Shown: positions 18,693-26,621 of the stretch, one piece after another
Layout: the number at the start of each line of letters is the position of its first letter
Numbering within the stretch: position 1 is the stretch's first letter
Origin: an uncultured Azohydromonas sp.
GTDB lineage: Bacteria > Pseudomonadota > Gammaproteobacteria > Burkholderiales > Burkholderiaceae_C
Length of the DNA: 39,433 nt
Reading direction: 5' to 3'
NCBI RefSeq assembly: GCF_937926365.1
Contig: NZ_CALAOH010000106.1
Location: 1-39,433, forward strand
The notes under the pieces: model-generated
What the model was told of the DNA's origin: nothing
Database searches by the model: none
What the model saw: the letters and a program-made list of their open reading frames with translations, nothing else
Made by a program: the position numbers and the translations under genes

Positions 18693-18861
18693 GCCCGGCG
18701 GCTGCGGCTGCACGCCGCGGCCTGGTCGTGGCCAAGGCGCCCTGGATCGATTGCAGATCCGGTTGTGCACGCAACGGACCTTGCCCGCTTCTTGCATGCT
18801 GCTCCGCCCTGGAGCAACCCCGTTGTTCCTCCGGCGTTCCACCTGCTCCACCCTGGCAAAA

Positions 18862-18914
18862 GCGCCATGGCCATTGACGGTTGTCAAATGGCGCGCTCTT
18901 GCGCTGGCTACTGT
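18862..18914 (+). promoter_or_regulatory. FNR/ANR-type site with -10 element before the cytochrome gene
   Basis: TTGAC-GGTT-GTCAA (18874-18887) is a perfect dyad of the CRP/FNR class with the FNR/ANR/DNR half-site. TACTGT at 18909-18914 fits a -10, placing the start of transcription near 18921 and the dyad centre (18880.5) at about -41, the class II activator position. Outer bases GCGCCAT (18862-18868) and ATGGCGC (18888-18894) add a further inverted repeat, so the DNA or RNA can also fold as a hairpin. The CRP-superfamily regulator is not in the window. Confidence 0.6.
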
Positions 18915-18946
18915 GAAGCCATTCATCAACGCAAGAGGGGTTTTCC

Positions 18947-19333
18947 ATGAGCAAGCAAGCGCTGTGTGTGTTGGCCGGTCTGGTCGTGGCTTCCACGGTT
19001 GCTTTCGCCGCGGATGGCAAGGACGACGCCATGCTGCAGCTCGCGAGCAAGAGCGGCTGCATGACCTGCCACCACATCGAGCCCGGCGCCAAGGGCCCGG
19101 ACGGCCTGGCGCCTATCGGCCCGGCCTGGAAGGACGTGTCGGCCAAGTACAAGGGCGTCAAGGGCGCCGAGGATCAGCTCACCCGCACCGTGCTGCAGGG
19201 TTCCAACCCGTACGAGAGCCACTGGAAGGGCAAGGTCTCGGGCCTGGCGATGCCGCCCAACCACGTCGCGATCAAGGACGCCGACGCCAAGCAGCTGGTG
19301 AAGTGGATCCTGGCGCTCGACGCCAAGAAGTGA
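18947..19333 (+). CDS. Small periplasmic class I c-type cytochrome
   Basis: A 128-residue protein. MSKQALCVLAGLVVASTVAFA is a signal peptide, cut near AFA-AD. The heme attachment motif is CMTCH (about 39-43 of the precursor) and the distal ligand is Met in GLAMPPN. A single heme and about 107 mature residues fit the cytochrome c551/c552 group that shuttles electrons to terminal oxidases, nitrite reductase or cytochrome c peroxidase. AGAGGGG lies about ten bases before the ATG. It is transcribed from its own likely FNR/ANR-type promoter, so low oxygen or denitrifying growth is the expected inducing condition (inference). No oxidase or reductase genes are adjacent; the partner is unknown. It interrupts the queA-tgt pairing. 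Confidence 0.9.
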   Translation: MSKQALCVLAGLVVASTVAFAADGKDDAMLQLASKSGCMTCHHIEPGAKGPDGLAPIGPAWKDVSAKYKGVKGAEDQLTRTVLQGSNPYESHWKGKVSGLAMPPNHVAIKDADAKQLVKWILALDAKK

Positions 19334-19361
19334 CCCGCGCCCGCAGCGCGGCTGCCTGAAA

Positions 19362-19402
19362 CCGCCGCCCCGGCCGTGCTCCAGTGCACGCCGGGGCGGC
19401 GG
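19362..19402 (+). terminator. Strong GC hairpin after the cytochrome gene
   Basis: CCGCCGCCCCGGC (19362-19374) and its exact complement (19390-19402) form a 13-bp stem; the loop contains a further GTGC/GCAC pair. CGCTTTAG follows, so the T-run is weak. It probably ends cytochrome transcription before tgt. Confidence 0.55.
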
Positions 19403-19455
19403 CGCTTTAGGCCTCTGGCGCCGGCCGGATGGCAGGGCTGCGGGACAATTCCCGC

Positions 19456-20583
19456 ATGTTGAAATTCGAACTGCTCAAGACCGAAGGCCGCGCGCGGCGC
19501 GGCCGCCTCACGCTCAACCACGGCGTGGTGGAAACGCCCATCTTCATGCCGGTGGGCACCTACGGCACCGTCAAGGGCGTGCTGCCGGCCTCGCTGGAGG
19601 AGATGGGCGCCCAGATCATCCTGGGCAACACCTTCCACCTGTGGATGCGCCCGGGCTTGGACGTGGTGCAGTCCTTCGGCGGGCTGCACCGCTTCGAGGG
19701 CTGGAACCGGCCCATCCTCACCGACAGCGGCGGCTTCCAGGTCTGGAGCCTGGGCGAGATGCGCAAGATCAGCGAGGAGGGCGTGAAGTTCGCCTCGCCG
19801 GTCAACGGCGACAAGCTCTTCCTCACGCCCGAGGTCAGCATGCAGATCCAGACGGTGCTGAACTCGGACATCGTGATGCAGTTCGACGAGTGCACGCCCT
19901 ACGAGACCAAGGGCCACCTCACGACCGAGGCCGAGGCCAAGGCCTCGATGGAGCTGAGCCTGCGCTGGGCGCGGCGCTGCCTCACCGAGTTCCGCCGCCT
20001 GGAGAACCCCAACGCCCTGTTCGGCATCGTGCAGGGCGGCATGTTCGAGCACCTGCGCGAGGCGTCGCTCGCTTCGCTGGTGGAACTGGACCTGCCCGGC
20101 TACGCCATTGGCGGCGTGAGCGTGGGCGAGCCCAAGGCCGAGATGCAGCGCATCGTGGCGCACACGCCGCACCGGCTGCCGGCACACAAGCCGCGCTACC
20201 TGATGGGCGTGGGCACGCCCGAGGACCTGGTGGACGGCGTGGCCAACGGCGTGGACCTGTTCGACTGCGTGATGCCCACCCGCAACGCGCGCAACGGCCA
20301 CCTCTTCACGCGCTTCGGCGACCTGAAGATCCGCAACGCCCGCCACCGCGCCGACCAGCGCCCGCTGGACGAGACCTGTGGCTGCCACACCTGCCGCAAC
20401 TTCAGCCGCGCCTACCTGCACCACCTCGACCGCTGCGGCGAGATGCTGGGCCCCATGCTCACCAGCATCCACAACCTGCATTACTACCTGAACCTGATGC
20501 GCGAGGTGCGCGAGTCGCTGGACACCGGCACCTTCGAGCAGTTCAGGCAGCGCTTCGCCGCGGACCGCGCGCGCGGGGTGTGA
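19456..20583 (+). CDS. tgt: Queuine tRNA-guanine transglycosylase
   Basis: A 375-residue enzyme that exchanges guanine-34 for preQ1 in GUN-anticodon tRNAs. Substrate-binding Asp90 lies in ILTDSGGFQVWSL; the nucleophile segment is GVDLFDCVMPTRNARNG (about 266-281); FGIVQGG is intact. The zinc site is the CGCHTC cluster (Cys308, Cys310, Cys313) with a histidine in RAYLHHLDR. Length matches E. coli Tgt (375). The ATG at 19456 is used rather than one at 19429, since MLKFELLKTEGRARRG is the usual N-terminus. Its stop is 12 bp from that of the convergent phoX gene. yajC-secDF, which often follow tgt, are absent. Confidence 0.97.
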   Translation: MLKFELLKTEGRARRGRLTLNHGVVETPIFMPVGTYGTVKGVLPASLEEMGAQIILGNTFHLWMRPGLDVVQSFGGLHRFEGWNRPILTDSGGFQVWSLGEMRKISEEGVKFASPVNGDKLFLTPEVSMQIQTVLNSDIVMQFDECTPYETKGHLTTEAEAKASMELSLRWARRCLTEFRRLENPNALFGIVQGGMFEHLREASLASLVELDLPGYAIGGVSVGEPKAEMQRIVAHTPHRLPAHKPRYLMGVGTPEDLVDGVANGVDLFDCVMPTRNARNGHLFTRFGDLKIRNARHRADQRPLDETCGCHTCRNFSRAYLHHLDRCGEMLGPMLTSIHNLHYYLNLMREVRESLDTGTFEQFRQRFAADRARGV

Positions 20584-20595
20584 AGCCGGGGGACG

Positions 20596-22509
20596 TCAGC
20601 TCCCGATCACCCCGCCGTCCTCGCGCCGCACCACCACCGTGGCCGAGCGTGGGCGACCGCCGAAGGGCCAGCGCGAGAAGCGGTTGATGTCCGCCGGGTC
20701 GCTGATGTCGCCGGGCGGCTCGCCGGGGTGCTGGATGTTCACGAACAGCGTGCGGCCATCGGGCGCGAAGGTCGCGCCGGTGATCTCGCAGTTCACCGGC
20801 CCGGTCAGGAAGCGCCGCACCTCGCCCGTGCCGACGTCGCAGGCCAGCATCTGGTTGTTGCCCAGCCGCGCGAACTCGCCCTGGCGCATGACGCCGGCGG
20901 ACATGTCGGTCTGGATCCACAGCACGCCGCGCGGGTCGAAGCACAGCCCGTCCGGGCAGCCGAAGGCATCGCCCTGCACGTTGCCGCGCGCCTCGGCCCG
21001 CGCGTTGGCCGGGTCGCCGGCCAGCAGCAGGTGGCGCCAGGCGAAGGTTTCGCCATCGAAGTCGCCGTCCTCGCGCCAGCGCAGCACCTGGCCCATGGCG
21101 TTGTTGACGCGCGGGTTGGCCGGGTCCGGCCCCGGCTTGCCGGCCTTGCCTCGCTCGGTGTTGTTGGTGAGGCTGCAGAACACCTCGCCGGTGGCGGGAT
21201 GGATCGCCAGCCACTCCGGCCGGTCCAGCTTCGTGGCGCCCAGGAGGTCGCAGGCCTGGCGGGTCTTGACCAGCACTTCGCCCTGGTCCGCGAAGCCGTT
21301 GGCCGCCGTGAGCGGCCCCTGGCCGTGCACCAGCGGCAGCCAGCGCCCGCGGCCGTCGGCGTCGAAGCGCGCCACGTAGAGCGTGCCGTGGTCCAGCAGT
21401 TCGCGGTTGGCCTGCGCGGCGCTGCGGCCATCGCGGGCAGGCTGCACCCGGTCGCGGCTGACGAACTTGTAGAGGTACTCGAAGCGCGCGTCCTCGCCCG
21501 AATACACCACCGCGCGGCCGTCGCGCGTGAGCGCCACCCAGGCGCCCTCGTGCGCGGCGCGGCCCAGGGCGGTGCGCTTGACGGGCGGACTGGTGGGGTC
21601 CGCCGGGTCCAGTTCCACGATCCAGCCGAAGCGGTTCGCCTCGTTGGGATGCTTCACGGCGTCGAAGCGCTCGTCGTGCGCGGCCCAGCGAGTGAAGCCC
21701 TGCGCCGGCAGGCCCCAGCGCTTCTGGTGCGCATCCGGGTTCGGGCCCGCGTCGAAATGGAAGGCGAAGTTCTCTTCGCCGCTGAGCACGGTGCCCCAGG
21801 GCGTGCGGCCCATGGCGCAGTTGGCGAAGGTGCCCAGCACGCGGCGGCCCTGCGGGTCGGCCGCGGTGCGCAGCAGAGAGTGGCCGGCGGCCGGGCCGCC
21901 CACGGCGCAGGGCGTGCGGGCGGTGATGCGGCGCGCGAAGCGGCTCGGCCGCACCAGCCGCCAGCCGTCGCCGCGCAGCTCGATCTCCGCCACCGACAGG
22001 CCATGCGCCGCCTGGCTCTTGGCGACTTTTTCGGCTGTCCAGGGCTCAGGGCCGTCCGGGTGCAGCAGCCCCTCGTCGGTGTACTCGTGGTTCGTCACCA
22101 GCAGGCCGCGCCGGCCGTCGGGCTGCAGGGGCAGGAACTGCATGCCGTCGTGGTGCATGCCGAACTGCAGCGCCTGCTCGGCGGCGCTGGCGGAGGCGTC
22201 CTCGCGCCAGGGCGGCATGGCCATGCCGGCGATGCCCACCGGCTCGCCCCAGGCGGTGAGCACCTGCGCGCGGTAGCCCGGTGGCACGGTGACGGTGTCG
22301 GCCTCGCTGGGCGGGACGCTGCTGAAGCCCAGCAGCGGCGCACCGCCGGAGGGCGTCGCCGTCGGCGTGGCGGCGCAGCCCGCCAGCGGGCCCAGCAGGG
22401 CGGCCAGCGCCGTGCCCAGGCCGCCCTGCAGCAGCTCGCGCCGCGAGGGGTTCAGCTCATGGATGGTGGGGTTCGAAGAGGCGTTGCTGTTTTCCAGCGA
22501 ATGGCGCAT
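20596..22509 (-). CDS. PhoX-family (DUF839) phosphatase, Tat-exported and probably a lipoprotein
   Basis: A 637-residue member of the PhoX/DUF839 family of alkaline phosphatases, which use iron and calcium. The N-terminus carries a twin-arginine motif SRRELLQ (22-28), a hydrophobic run and a consensus lipobox LAGC (42-45), suggesting export through Tat followed by lipid attachment. Family features include LLVTNHEYTD, GTVLSGEENFAF, RFGWIVELDPADP, GAWVALTRDGRAVVYSGEDARFEYLYKFV, RPEWLAIHP and the C-terminal FAPDGRTLFVNIQHPGEP, which hold the metal-binding acidic residues. The ATG at 22509 gives the Tat signal. rlmJ lies upstream on the strand with a terminator between. Phosphate-regulated expression is usual for the family, but I found no convincing PhoB box. 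Confidence 0.88.
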   Translation of the reverse strand: MRHSLENSNASSNPTIHELNPSRRELLQGGLGTALAALLGPLAGCAATPTATPSGGAPLLGFSSVPPSEADTVTVPPGYRAQVLTAWGEPVGIAGMAMPPWREDASASAAEQALQFGMHHDGMQFLPLQPDGRRGLLVTNHEYTDEGLLHPDGPEPWTAEKVAKSQAAHGLSVAEIELRGDGWRLVRPSRFARRITARTPCAVGGPAAGHSLLRTAADPQGRRVLGTFANCAMGRTPWGTVLSGEENFAFHFDAGPNPDAHQKRWGLPAQGFTRWAAHDERFDAVKHPNEANRFGWIVELDPADPTSPPVKRTALGRAAHEGAWVALTRDGRAVVYSGEDARFEYLYKFVSRDRVQPARDGRSAAQANRELLDHGTLYVARFDADGRGRWLPLVHGQGPLTAANGFADQGEVLVKTRQACDLLGATKLDRPEWLAIHPATGEVFCSLTNNTERGKAGKPGPDPANPRVNNAMGQVLRWREDGDFDGETFAWRHLLLAGDPANARAEARGNVQGDAFGCPDGLCFDPRGVLWIQTDMSAGVMRQGEFARLGNNQMLACDVGTGEVRRFLTGPVNCEITGATFAPDGRTLFVNIQHPGEPPGDISDPADINRFSRWPFGGRPRSATVVVRREDGGVIGS

Positions 22510-22540
22510 GGGAACTGTCTGTGGTGGGGCCAATGGAATG

Positions 22541-22563
22541 AAAAACGGGCGCTGCCGCGCCCG
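22541..22563 (-). terminator. Rho-independent terminator of rlmJ
   Basis: CGGGCGC (22546-22552) and GCGCCCG (22557-22563) pair around a 4-base loop; on the minus strand the stem is followed immediately by five T (22541-22545). It is 20 bases past the rlmJ stop and ahead of phoX, separating the two transcripts. Confidence 0.75.
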
Positions 22564-22583
22564 GATGCCTGGAGGCCGGAGGC

Positions 22584-23438
22584 TCAAACCGCCTGCTGCT
22601 CGATGCTGAAGCGCGCGCCGTCGTACTGGCCGAGCTTGTTCACCAGCACGGGCAGGCACTGCGCCAGCTCATCGTGCAGCGTCCAGGGCGGGTTGATGAC
22701 GAACATGCCGCTGCCGGTCATGCCGAAGCCGTCGGGCCCGGACTCGGCCACGCTCAGGCTGGCGTTGAGCCAGCCCTTGGGCGCCGCGGCCGCCGCGGCG
22801 GTGAGGCGCTTGGGCAGCTGCGCCGCCTCCACCAACTGCAGCTGCGGGTACCAAACCAGGATCACGCACTGCGCGAAGCGCTGCAGCGCCTCGCGCACCG
22901 CGTGCACCACCTTGCCGTAGTCGGCCTTGAGCTCGTAGGAGGGGTCGATCAGCAGCACGCCGCGGCGCGAGGGCGGGGGCAGCTCGCGGGCGATGGCGGC
23001 AAAGCCGTCGCTCATGTCCACCTGCGTGTGCGGCCGGGTGCCGAGGAAAGACTCCAGGATGCGGAAGTCGGTAGGGTGCAGCTCGTACAGGCGCAGCCGG
23101 TCGGTCTCGCGCAGCAGGCGTTGCGCGATGGCGGGCGAGCCGGGGTACTGCGTGAGCTTGCCGCCGTCGTTGAAGTCGCGCACCAGCTGCACGTAGTCGG
23201 CCAGCGGCGCGGGCAGGCCGGAAGCCTCGTTCCACAGCGGTCGGATGCCGGTCTCGTACTCGTCCTTCTTGTGGGCGTAGCGGCCCTGCAGCGAGTAGCC
23301 GCCGGCGCCGGCGTGGGTGTCGATCAGCGTGTAGGGCTTGTCCTTCTCGTTCATGTAGCGCAGCACCTGGGCGAGCACCAGGTGCTTGAGGACATCGGCG
23401 TGGTTGCCGGCGTGGAAGGCGTGTCGATAGGCAAGCAT
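22584..23438 (-). CDS. rlmJ: 23S rRNA (adenine(2030)-N(6))-methyltransferase RlmJ
   Basis: A 284-residue methyltransferase that modifies A2030 of 23S rRNA. It opens with the family hallmark MLAYRHAFHAGNHADVLKHLVL, then the S-adenosylmethionine motif DTHAGAGGYSL, LYELHPTDF, and the catalytic motif IV LLIDPSYELKADY. E. coli RlmJ has DPPY at motif IV; here the second proline is serine (DPSY), a change compatible with N6-adenine methyltransferases. The C-terminal GSGMFVINPPW is intact. The ATG at 23438 is the family start; an in-frame GTG nine bases upstream is less likely. Divergent from the Old Yellow Enzyme gene (109 bp). Confidence 0.95.
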   Translation of the reverse strand: MLAYRHAFHAGNHADVLKHLVLAQVLRYMNEKDKPYTLIDTHAGAGGYSLQGRYAHKKDEYETGIRPLWNEASGLPAPLADYVQLVRDFNDGGKLTQYPGSPAIAQRLLRETDRLRLYELHPTDFRILESFLGTRPHTQVDMSDGFAAIARELPPPSRRGVLLIDPSYELKADYGKVVHAVREALQRFAQCVILVWYPQLQLVEAAQLPKRLTAAAAAAPKGWLNASLSVAESGPDGFGMTGSGMFVINPPWTLHDELAQCLPVLVNKLGQYDGARFSIEQQAV

Positions 23439-23495
23439 GCGCGGCACTGTAGCCGCAGCTCCTCGGGGCCTTCTGCCGTCAGGGACTGCGGGTAA

Positions 23496-23536
23496 GTACT
23501 GAATCGCTTAGGCTGCGAACTTTTCTCGTTCAGTAC
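23496..23536. promoter_or_regulatory. Candidate operator: inverted repeat upstream of the OYE gene
   Basis: GTACTGAA (23496-23503) and TTCAGTAC (23529-23536) are exact 8-base inverted copies, 33 bases apart start to start, that is about three helical turns. The second copy is 11 bases before the ATG at 23548. OYE genes are often controlled by TetR- or HxlR-type repressors; no such gene is adjacent here, so the binder is unknown. Confidence 0.4.
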
Positions 23537-23547
23537 GCCCATTACCA

Positions 23548-24636
23548 ATGCCCAGCCTGTTCGATCCCATCCGCATCGGTGACATTGCCCTGGATACCCG
23601 CATCGTCATGGCGCCGCTGACGCGCAACCGCGCGCCCGGCCAGGTGCCCAACGCGCTGATGGTCGAGTACTACGCGCAGCGCGCCCAGCCGGCCACGGGC
23701 GCCGGGCTGATCGTCACCGAGGCCAGCCCCGTCTGCGAGTTCGGCCACGGCTACCTCGATACCCCGGGCATCTACACGCCCGAGCAGGTCGCGGGCTGGA
23801 AGAAGGTGACGGACGCGGTGCATGCGCGTGGCGGGCGCATCGCGATCCAGCTCTGGCACGTGGGCCGCATCTCGCACGTGTCGCTGCTGCCGGGCGGGCA
23901 GCCGCCGGTGTCCTCCACCGCGCGCGCGGCGAACAGCAAGACCTACACCGCCAAGGGCTTCGAGCCCGTGAGCGCGCCGCGGGCCCTGGCGACGCAGGAG
24001 ATCCCGGGCATCGTCGCGGCCTACCGCCACGCGGCGCGCTGCGCCATCGAGGCCGGCTTCGACGGCGTGGAGATCCATGCCGCCAACGGCTACCTGATCG
24101 AGCAGTTCCTGCGCGACAGCTGCAACGACCGTACTGATGAATATGGCGGCTCGATCGAGAACCGCACCCGGCTGCTGCGCGAGGTGGTGCAGGCGGTCAC
24201 CGAGGAGATCGGCGGCGGCCGCACCGGCCTGCGCCTGAGCCCGGTGACGCCGGCCAACGACATCGGCCAGGACAGCAACCCGCAGGCGCTGTACGAAGCC
24301 GCGCTGGCGCAGCTGGCCCCGTACAACCTGGCTTTCGTGCACGTGGTTGAAGGCGCCACCGGCGGCGCGCGCGACGTGGCGCCCTTCGACTACGCCGCGC
24401 TGCGCCGCCAGACCCGGGCGGCCTGGATGGTCAACAACGGCTACGACCGCCGCATGGCCGTCGAGGTGGTCTCCAGCGGCGCGGCCGATCTGGTGGCGTT
24501 TGGAAAGCCCTTCATCGCCAACCCCGACCTGGGCCTGCGCCTGCAGCGCGGCGCGGCGCTGAACCCGCTGGACACCGCCACGCTCTACGGCGGCGGGGCG
24601 CGCGGCTACATCGACTACCCGACGCTGGCGCTCTGA
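23548..24636 (+). CDS. Old Yellow Enzyme-family alkene reductase (NemA-like)
   Basis: A 362-residue FMN-dependent ene-reductase that reduces activated alkenes, maleimides or nitro compounds with NAD(P)H. Family motifs in order: SLFDPIRIGDIALDTRIVMAPLTRNRA (FMN loop with the Thr that tunes flavin redox), QLWHVGRISH, EIHAANGYLIEQFL with the His-x-x-Asn substrate pair, DEYGGSIENRTRLLREVV, LRLSPV, and the phosphate-binding end VAFGKPFIANPDL. Length equals NemA (365). No purine-rich ribosome site is obvious before the ATG. The AbrB-family membrane gene starts seven bases after the stop, so the two are probably co-transcribed. An 8-base inverted repeat just upstream may be its operator. Confidence 0.93.
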   Translation: MPSLFDPIRIGDIALDTRIVMAPLTRNRAPGQVPNALMVEYYAQRAQPATGAGLIVTEASPVCEFGHGYLDTPGIYTPEQVAGWKKVTDAVHARGGRIAIQLWHVGRISHVSLLPGGQPPVSSTARAANSKTYTAKGFEPVSAPRALATQEIPGIVAAYRHAARCAIEAGFDGVEIHAANGYLIEQFLRDSCNDRTDEYGGSIENRTRLLREVVQAVTEEIGGGRTGLRLSPVTPANDIGQDSNPQALYEAALAQLAPYNLAFVHVVEGATGGARDVAPFDYAALRRQTRAAWMVNNGYDRRMAVEVVSSGAADLVAFGKPFIANPDLGLRLQRGAALNPLDTATLYGGGARGYIDYPTLAL

Positions 24637-24643
24637 GGCGGGC

Positions 24644-25744
24644 ATGGTCGCGGTGACGCTGCCGCGCGCCGCTGCCGCGATGCCCAGGGTGCTGCTGACG
24701 CTGGCGCTGGCCGGCGTGGCGGCGCTGGTGTGCGAGCGGCTGCGCGTGCCGCTGGCCTGGACGCTGGGGCCGCTGCTGTCCACGGCGCTGGCCTGCTCCG
24801 CCGGTGCGCGGCTGGGCATGCCGACGGCGCTGCGCAACGGCGGGCAGTGGGCGATCGGCACCGCGCTGGGCCTGCATTTCACGCCGCTGGTCCTGCAGCA
24901 GTTGCTGCGGCTGGCGCCGGCGCTGCTGGCGGGCGTGCTGTGGGCGCTGCTGCTGGGCGGGCTGTTCTACCGGCTGCTGTGGCGGCGCGGCGGCGCGCCG
25001 GACCGCGCCACGGCCTTCTTCGCCGGTGCCATCGGCAGCGCCTCCGAGATGGCGGTGCTGGCCGAGCGCCACGGCGGGCGGGTGGACCGCGTCGCGGCGG
25101 CGCATTCGCTGCGCGTGCTGCTGGTGGTGTTCACGTTGCCGTGGGGGCTGCAGCTGGCGGGCTTCCATCCGCTGCAGGCGCCCGCGGGCGTGCACGCGCT
25201 CACGCCCGCGCTGCTGGCGCTGCTGTGCGTGCTGACGCTGGCCGGGGCGCTGGTGCTGCGGCGGCTGGGCACGCCCAATCCCTGGGTGCTGGGCGCGTTG
25301 CTGGTGAGCCTCGCGCTGACCGGCAGCGGGGTGATGCCCGAGGCGGTGCTGCCGCAGCCCATGACCAATGCGGCGCAGTTGCTCATCGGCGTGTCGCTGG
25401 GCACGCGCTTCACGCCGGAGTTCCTGCACGCGGCGCCGCGCTGGCTGGTCACGGTGGCACTGGGCTCGCTGGGGCTGCTGGCGGCCTCCGCCGGCTTCGC
25501 CTGGTTGCTGGCGCAGGTGACGGGCCTGCTGCCGGCGGCGCTGCTGCTGGGCAACTCGCCCGGCGGCATGGCGGAGATGTGCATCACGGCGCAAGTGCTG
25601 CAGCTGGGCGTGCCGCTGGTGACGGCCTTCCACGTCACGCGCTACGTCGCGGTGCTGGTGTTGATGGGGCCGCTGTTCACCTGGTCGGAGCGGCGCCGCC
25701 TGCGGCGCGCGGCGCGCCGCGCCAGTGCGCCGTCCGGTCGCTGA
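24644..25744 (+). CDS. AbrB-family (AbrB duplication) inner-membrane protein
   Basis: A 366-residue very hydrophobic protein with about ten membrane helices. Two copies of a repeat are visible, each with an LGxxLG-type loop: PLAWTLGPLLS...GGQWAIGTALGLHFTP in the first half and PNPWVLGALLVS...AAQLLIGVSLGTRFTPEFL in the second, each followed by an acidic helix motif (GSASEMAVLAERHG, SPGGMAEMCITAQ). This is the Gram-negative AbrB duplication family, often labelled AbrB regulator or ammonia monooxygenase, although it is a membrane protein and probably a transporter. Substrate is unknown. It starts seven bases after the OYE stop, likely an operon. The C-terminus ends in a basic cytoplasmic tail. 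Confidence 0.8.
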   Translation: MVAVTLPRAAAAMPRVLLTLALAGVAALVCERLRVPLAWTLGPLLSTALACSAGARLGMPTALRNGGQWAIGTALGLHFTPLVLQQLLRLAPALLAGVLWALLLGGLFYRLLWRRGGAPDRATAFFAGAIGSASEMAVLAERHGGRVDRVAAAHSLRVLLVVFTLPWGLQLAGFHPLQAPAGVHALTPALLALLCVLTLAGALVLRRLGTPNPWVLGALLVSLALTGSGVMPEAVLPQPMTNAAQLLIGVSLGTRFTPEFLHAAPRWLVTVALGSLGLLAASAGFAWLLAQVTGLLPAALLLGNSPGGMAEMCITAQVLQLGVPLVTAFHVTRYVAVLVLMGPLFTWSERRRLRRAARRASAPSGR

Positions 25745-25769
25745 AGCGGCGCCCTGCGCCGGCCGGGGC

Positions 25770-26303
25770 TCAGCCGCGCCGGGCGCGGAACAGGTCGGCG
25801 ATGTTCACGTCGCGCGGCCCGGGTCGCAAAGTGAAACGGTCGCCGCTGCGCAGCGTGCCGCCGATGCGCACACCCAGGTGAAAGCCGCACAGCGCCGACT
25901 GCCACATCATCCGCGCCGCGTGCTTGAAACCCAACGCGGCATCGAGCGCGGGGCCGGGCAGGTGGGGTTCGCTCACCGCCAGCTCGCAGCCGCTGTCGAA
26001 GACCAACACGTCGCCCACGCAGGCCTGGGCTTCCACCAGGCCTTTGAGCGTCAGCGCTTCGCCCAGCGCGCCGTAGGGCAGGGCTTCGCCCCATTCGGCC
26101 GCGCGGGCCTGGGCGCGCAGCGTCTGCCACAGCGGGTAGTGCTCGACGGGATAGGCGAACAGGGCGCAGGCGGGCGTGGCCGCGGGCGGCTCGCCCTCGA
26201 TGCCGTAGCGCTCGACGCTGCGGGCGTCGGCCAGGGGCTGGCGGCGCGGCGCGGGCGTGCCGTCGGGAGAGAAGGTCAGGGTGTTCAGGCTCAGGAGCTG
26301 CAT
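25770..26303 (-). CDS. MOSC-domain protein lacking the usual cysteine
   Basis: A 177-residue protein with a YiiM-type MOSC core: the N-terminal MQLLSLNT, the middle LPYGALGEALTLKGL with ACVGDVLVFDSGCELAVSEP, and the C-terminal GFKHAARMMWQSALCGFHLGVRIGGTLRSGDRFTLRPGP. MOSC domains transfer sulfur or bind molybdenum cofactor through a conserved Cys in the motif S(E/Q)PRxPCxK. Here residues 111-120 read SEPHLPGPAL: arginine, cysteine and lysine positions are all changed. The catalytic role is therefore doubtful and the protein may be a non-enzymatic or decaying paralogue. It is also shorter than YiiM (224). No strong ribosome site precedes the ATG at 26303. Convergent with the AbrB gene (25 bp). 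Confidence 0.75.
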   Translation of the reverse strand: MQLLSLNTLTFSPDGTPAPRRQPLADARSVERYGIEGEPPAATPACALFAYPVEHYPLWQTLRAQARAAEWGEALPYGALGEALTLKGLVEAQACVGDVLVFDSGCELAVSEPHLPGPALDAALGFKHAARMMWQSALCGFHLGVRIGGTLRSGDRFTLRPGPRDVNIADLFRARRG

Positions 26304-26621
26304 CGCGAGAAGTCGGGTTCCAGGGTGGGAATTGCATCACGGCATGTCGCTTGCCCGCTGCACCTTCCCCGGCGTGAAAGACCCCACGACTGCCCTCCGC
26401 TCATGCACCAAGCTTGCGCTATCCCAGGTCTTGGGCAGTTACCACGCCATTACACTGCCGCCACACTGCACGCCCGGCGGCTGGGTATCTCAAGGCCGTA
26501 CCCGGGCGAAACCGCCTCTGCGATCCAGAGCGCTACGCACAGCCCGACGGTATTTGGCCTACCTTGCGACGAGGGCGAGGTTGACCCAATGCCGTCTTTC
26601 TCTCTTTAGATCGGAGTTCTC
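26304..26621. other. 318-bp intergenic region between the MOSC gene and pckG
   Basis: This divergent gap must hold promoters for the MOSC gene and pckG. I see no gene: the one long frame across it has an atypical composition and no ribosome site. CCCAGGTCTTGGG near 26423-26435 is a near-palindrome that might be an operator. A TTGACC/TTTAGA pair at 26581-26610 would start transcription on the pckG ribosome site (CGGAG at 26612-26616), so I do not accept it as the promoter. A TACACT at 26451-26456 lacks a good -35. Confidence 0.4.

Noticed and set aside
26581..26610. TTGACC / 18 bp / TTTAGA as the pckG promoter
   Set aside because: Transcription would begin within or after the pckG ribosome site, which would leave the CGGAG unused.
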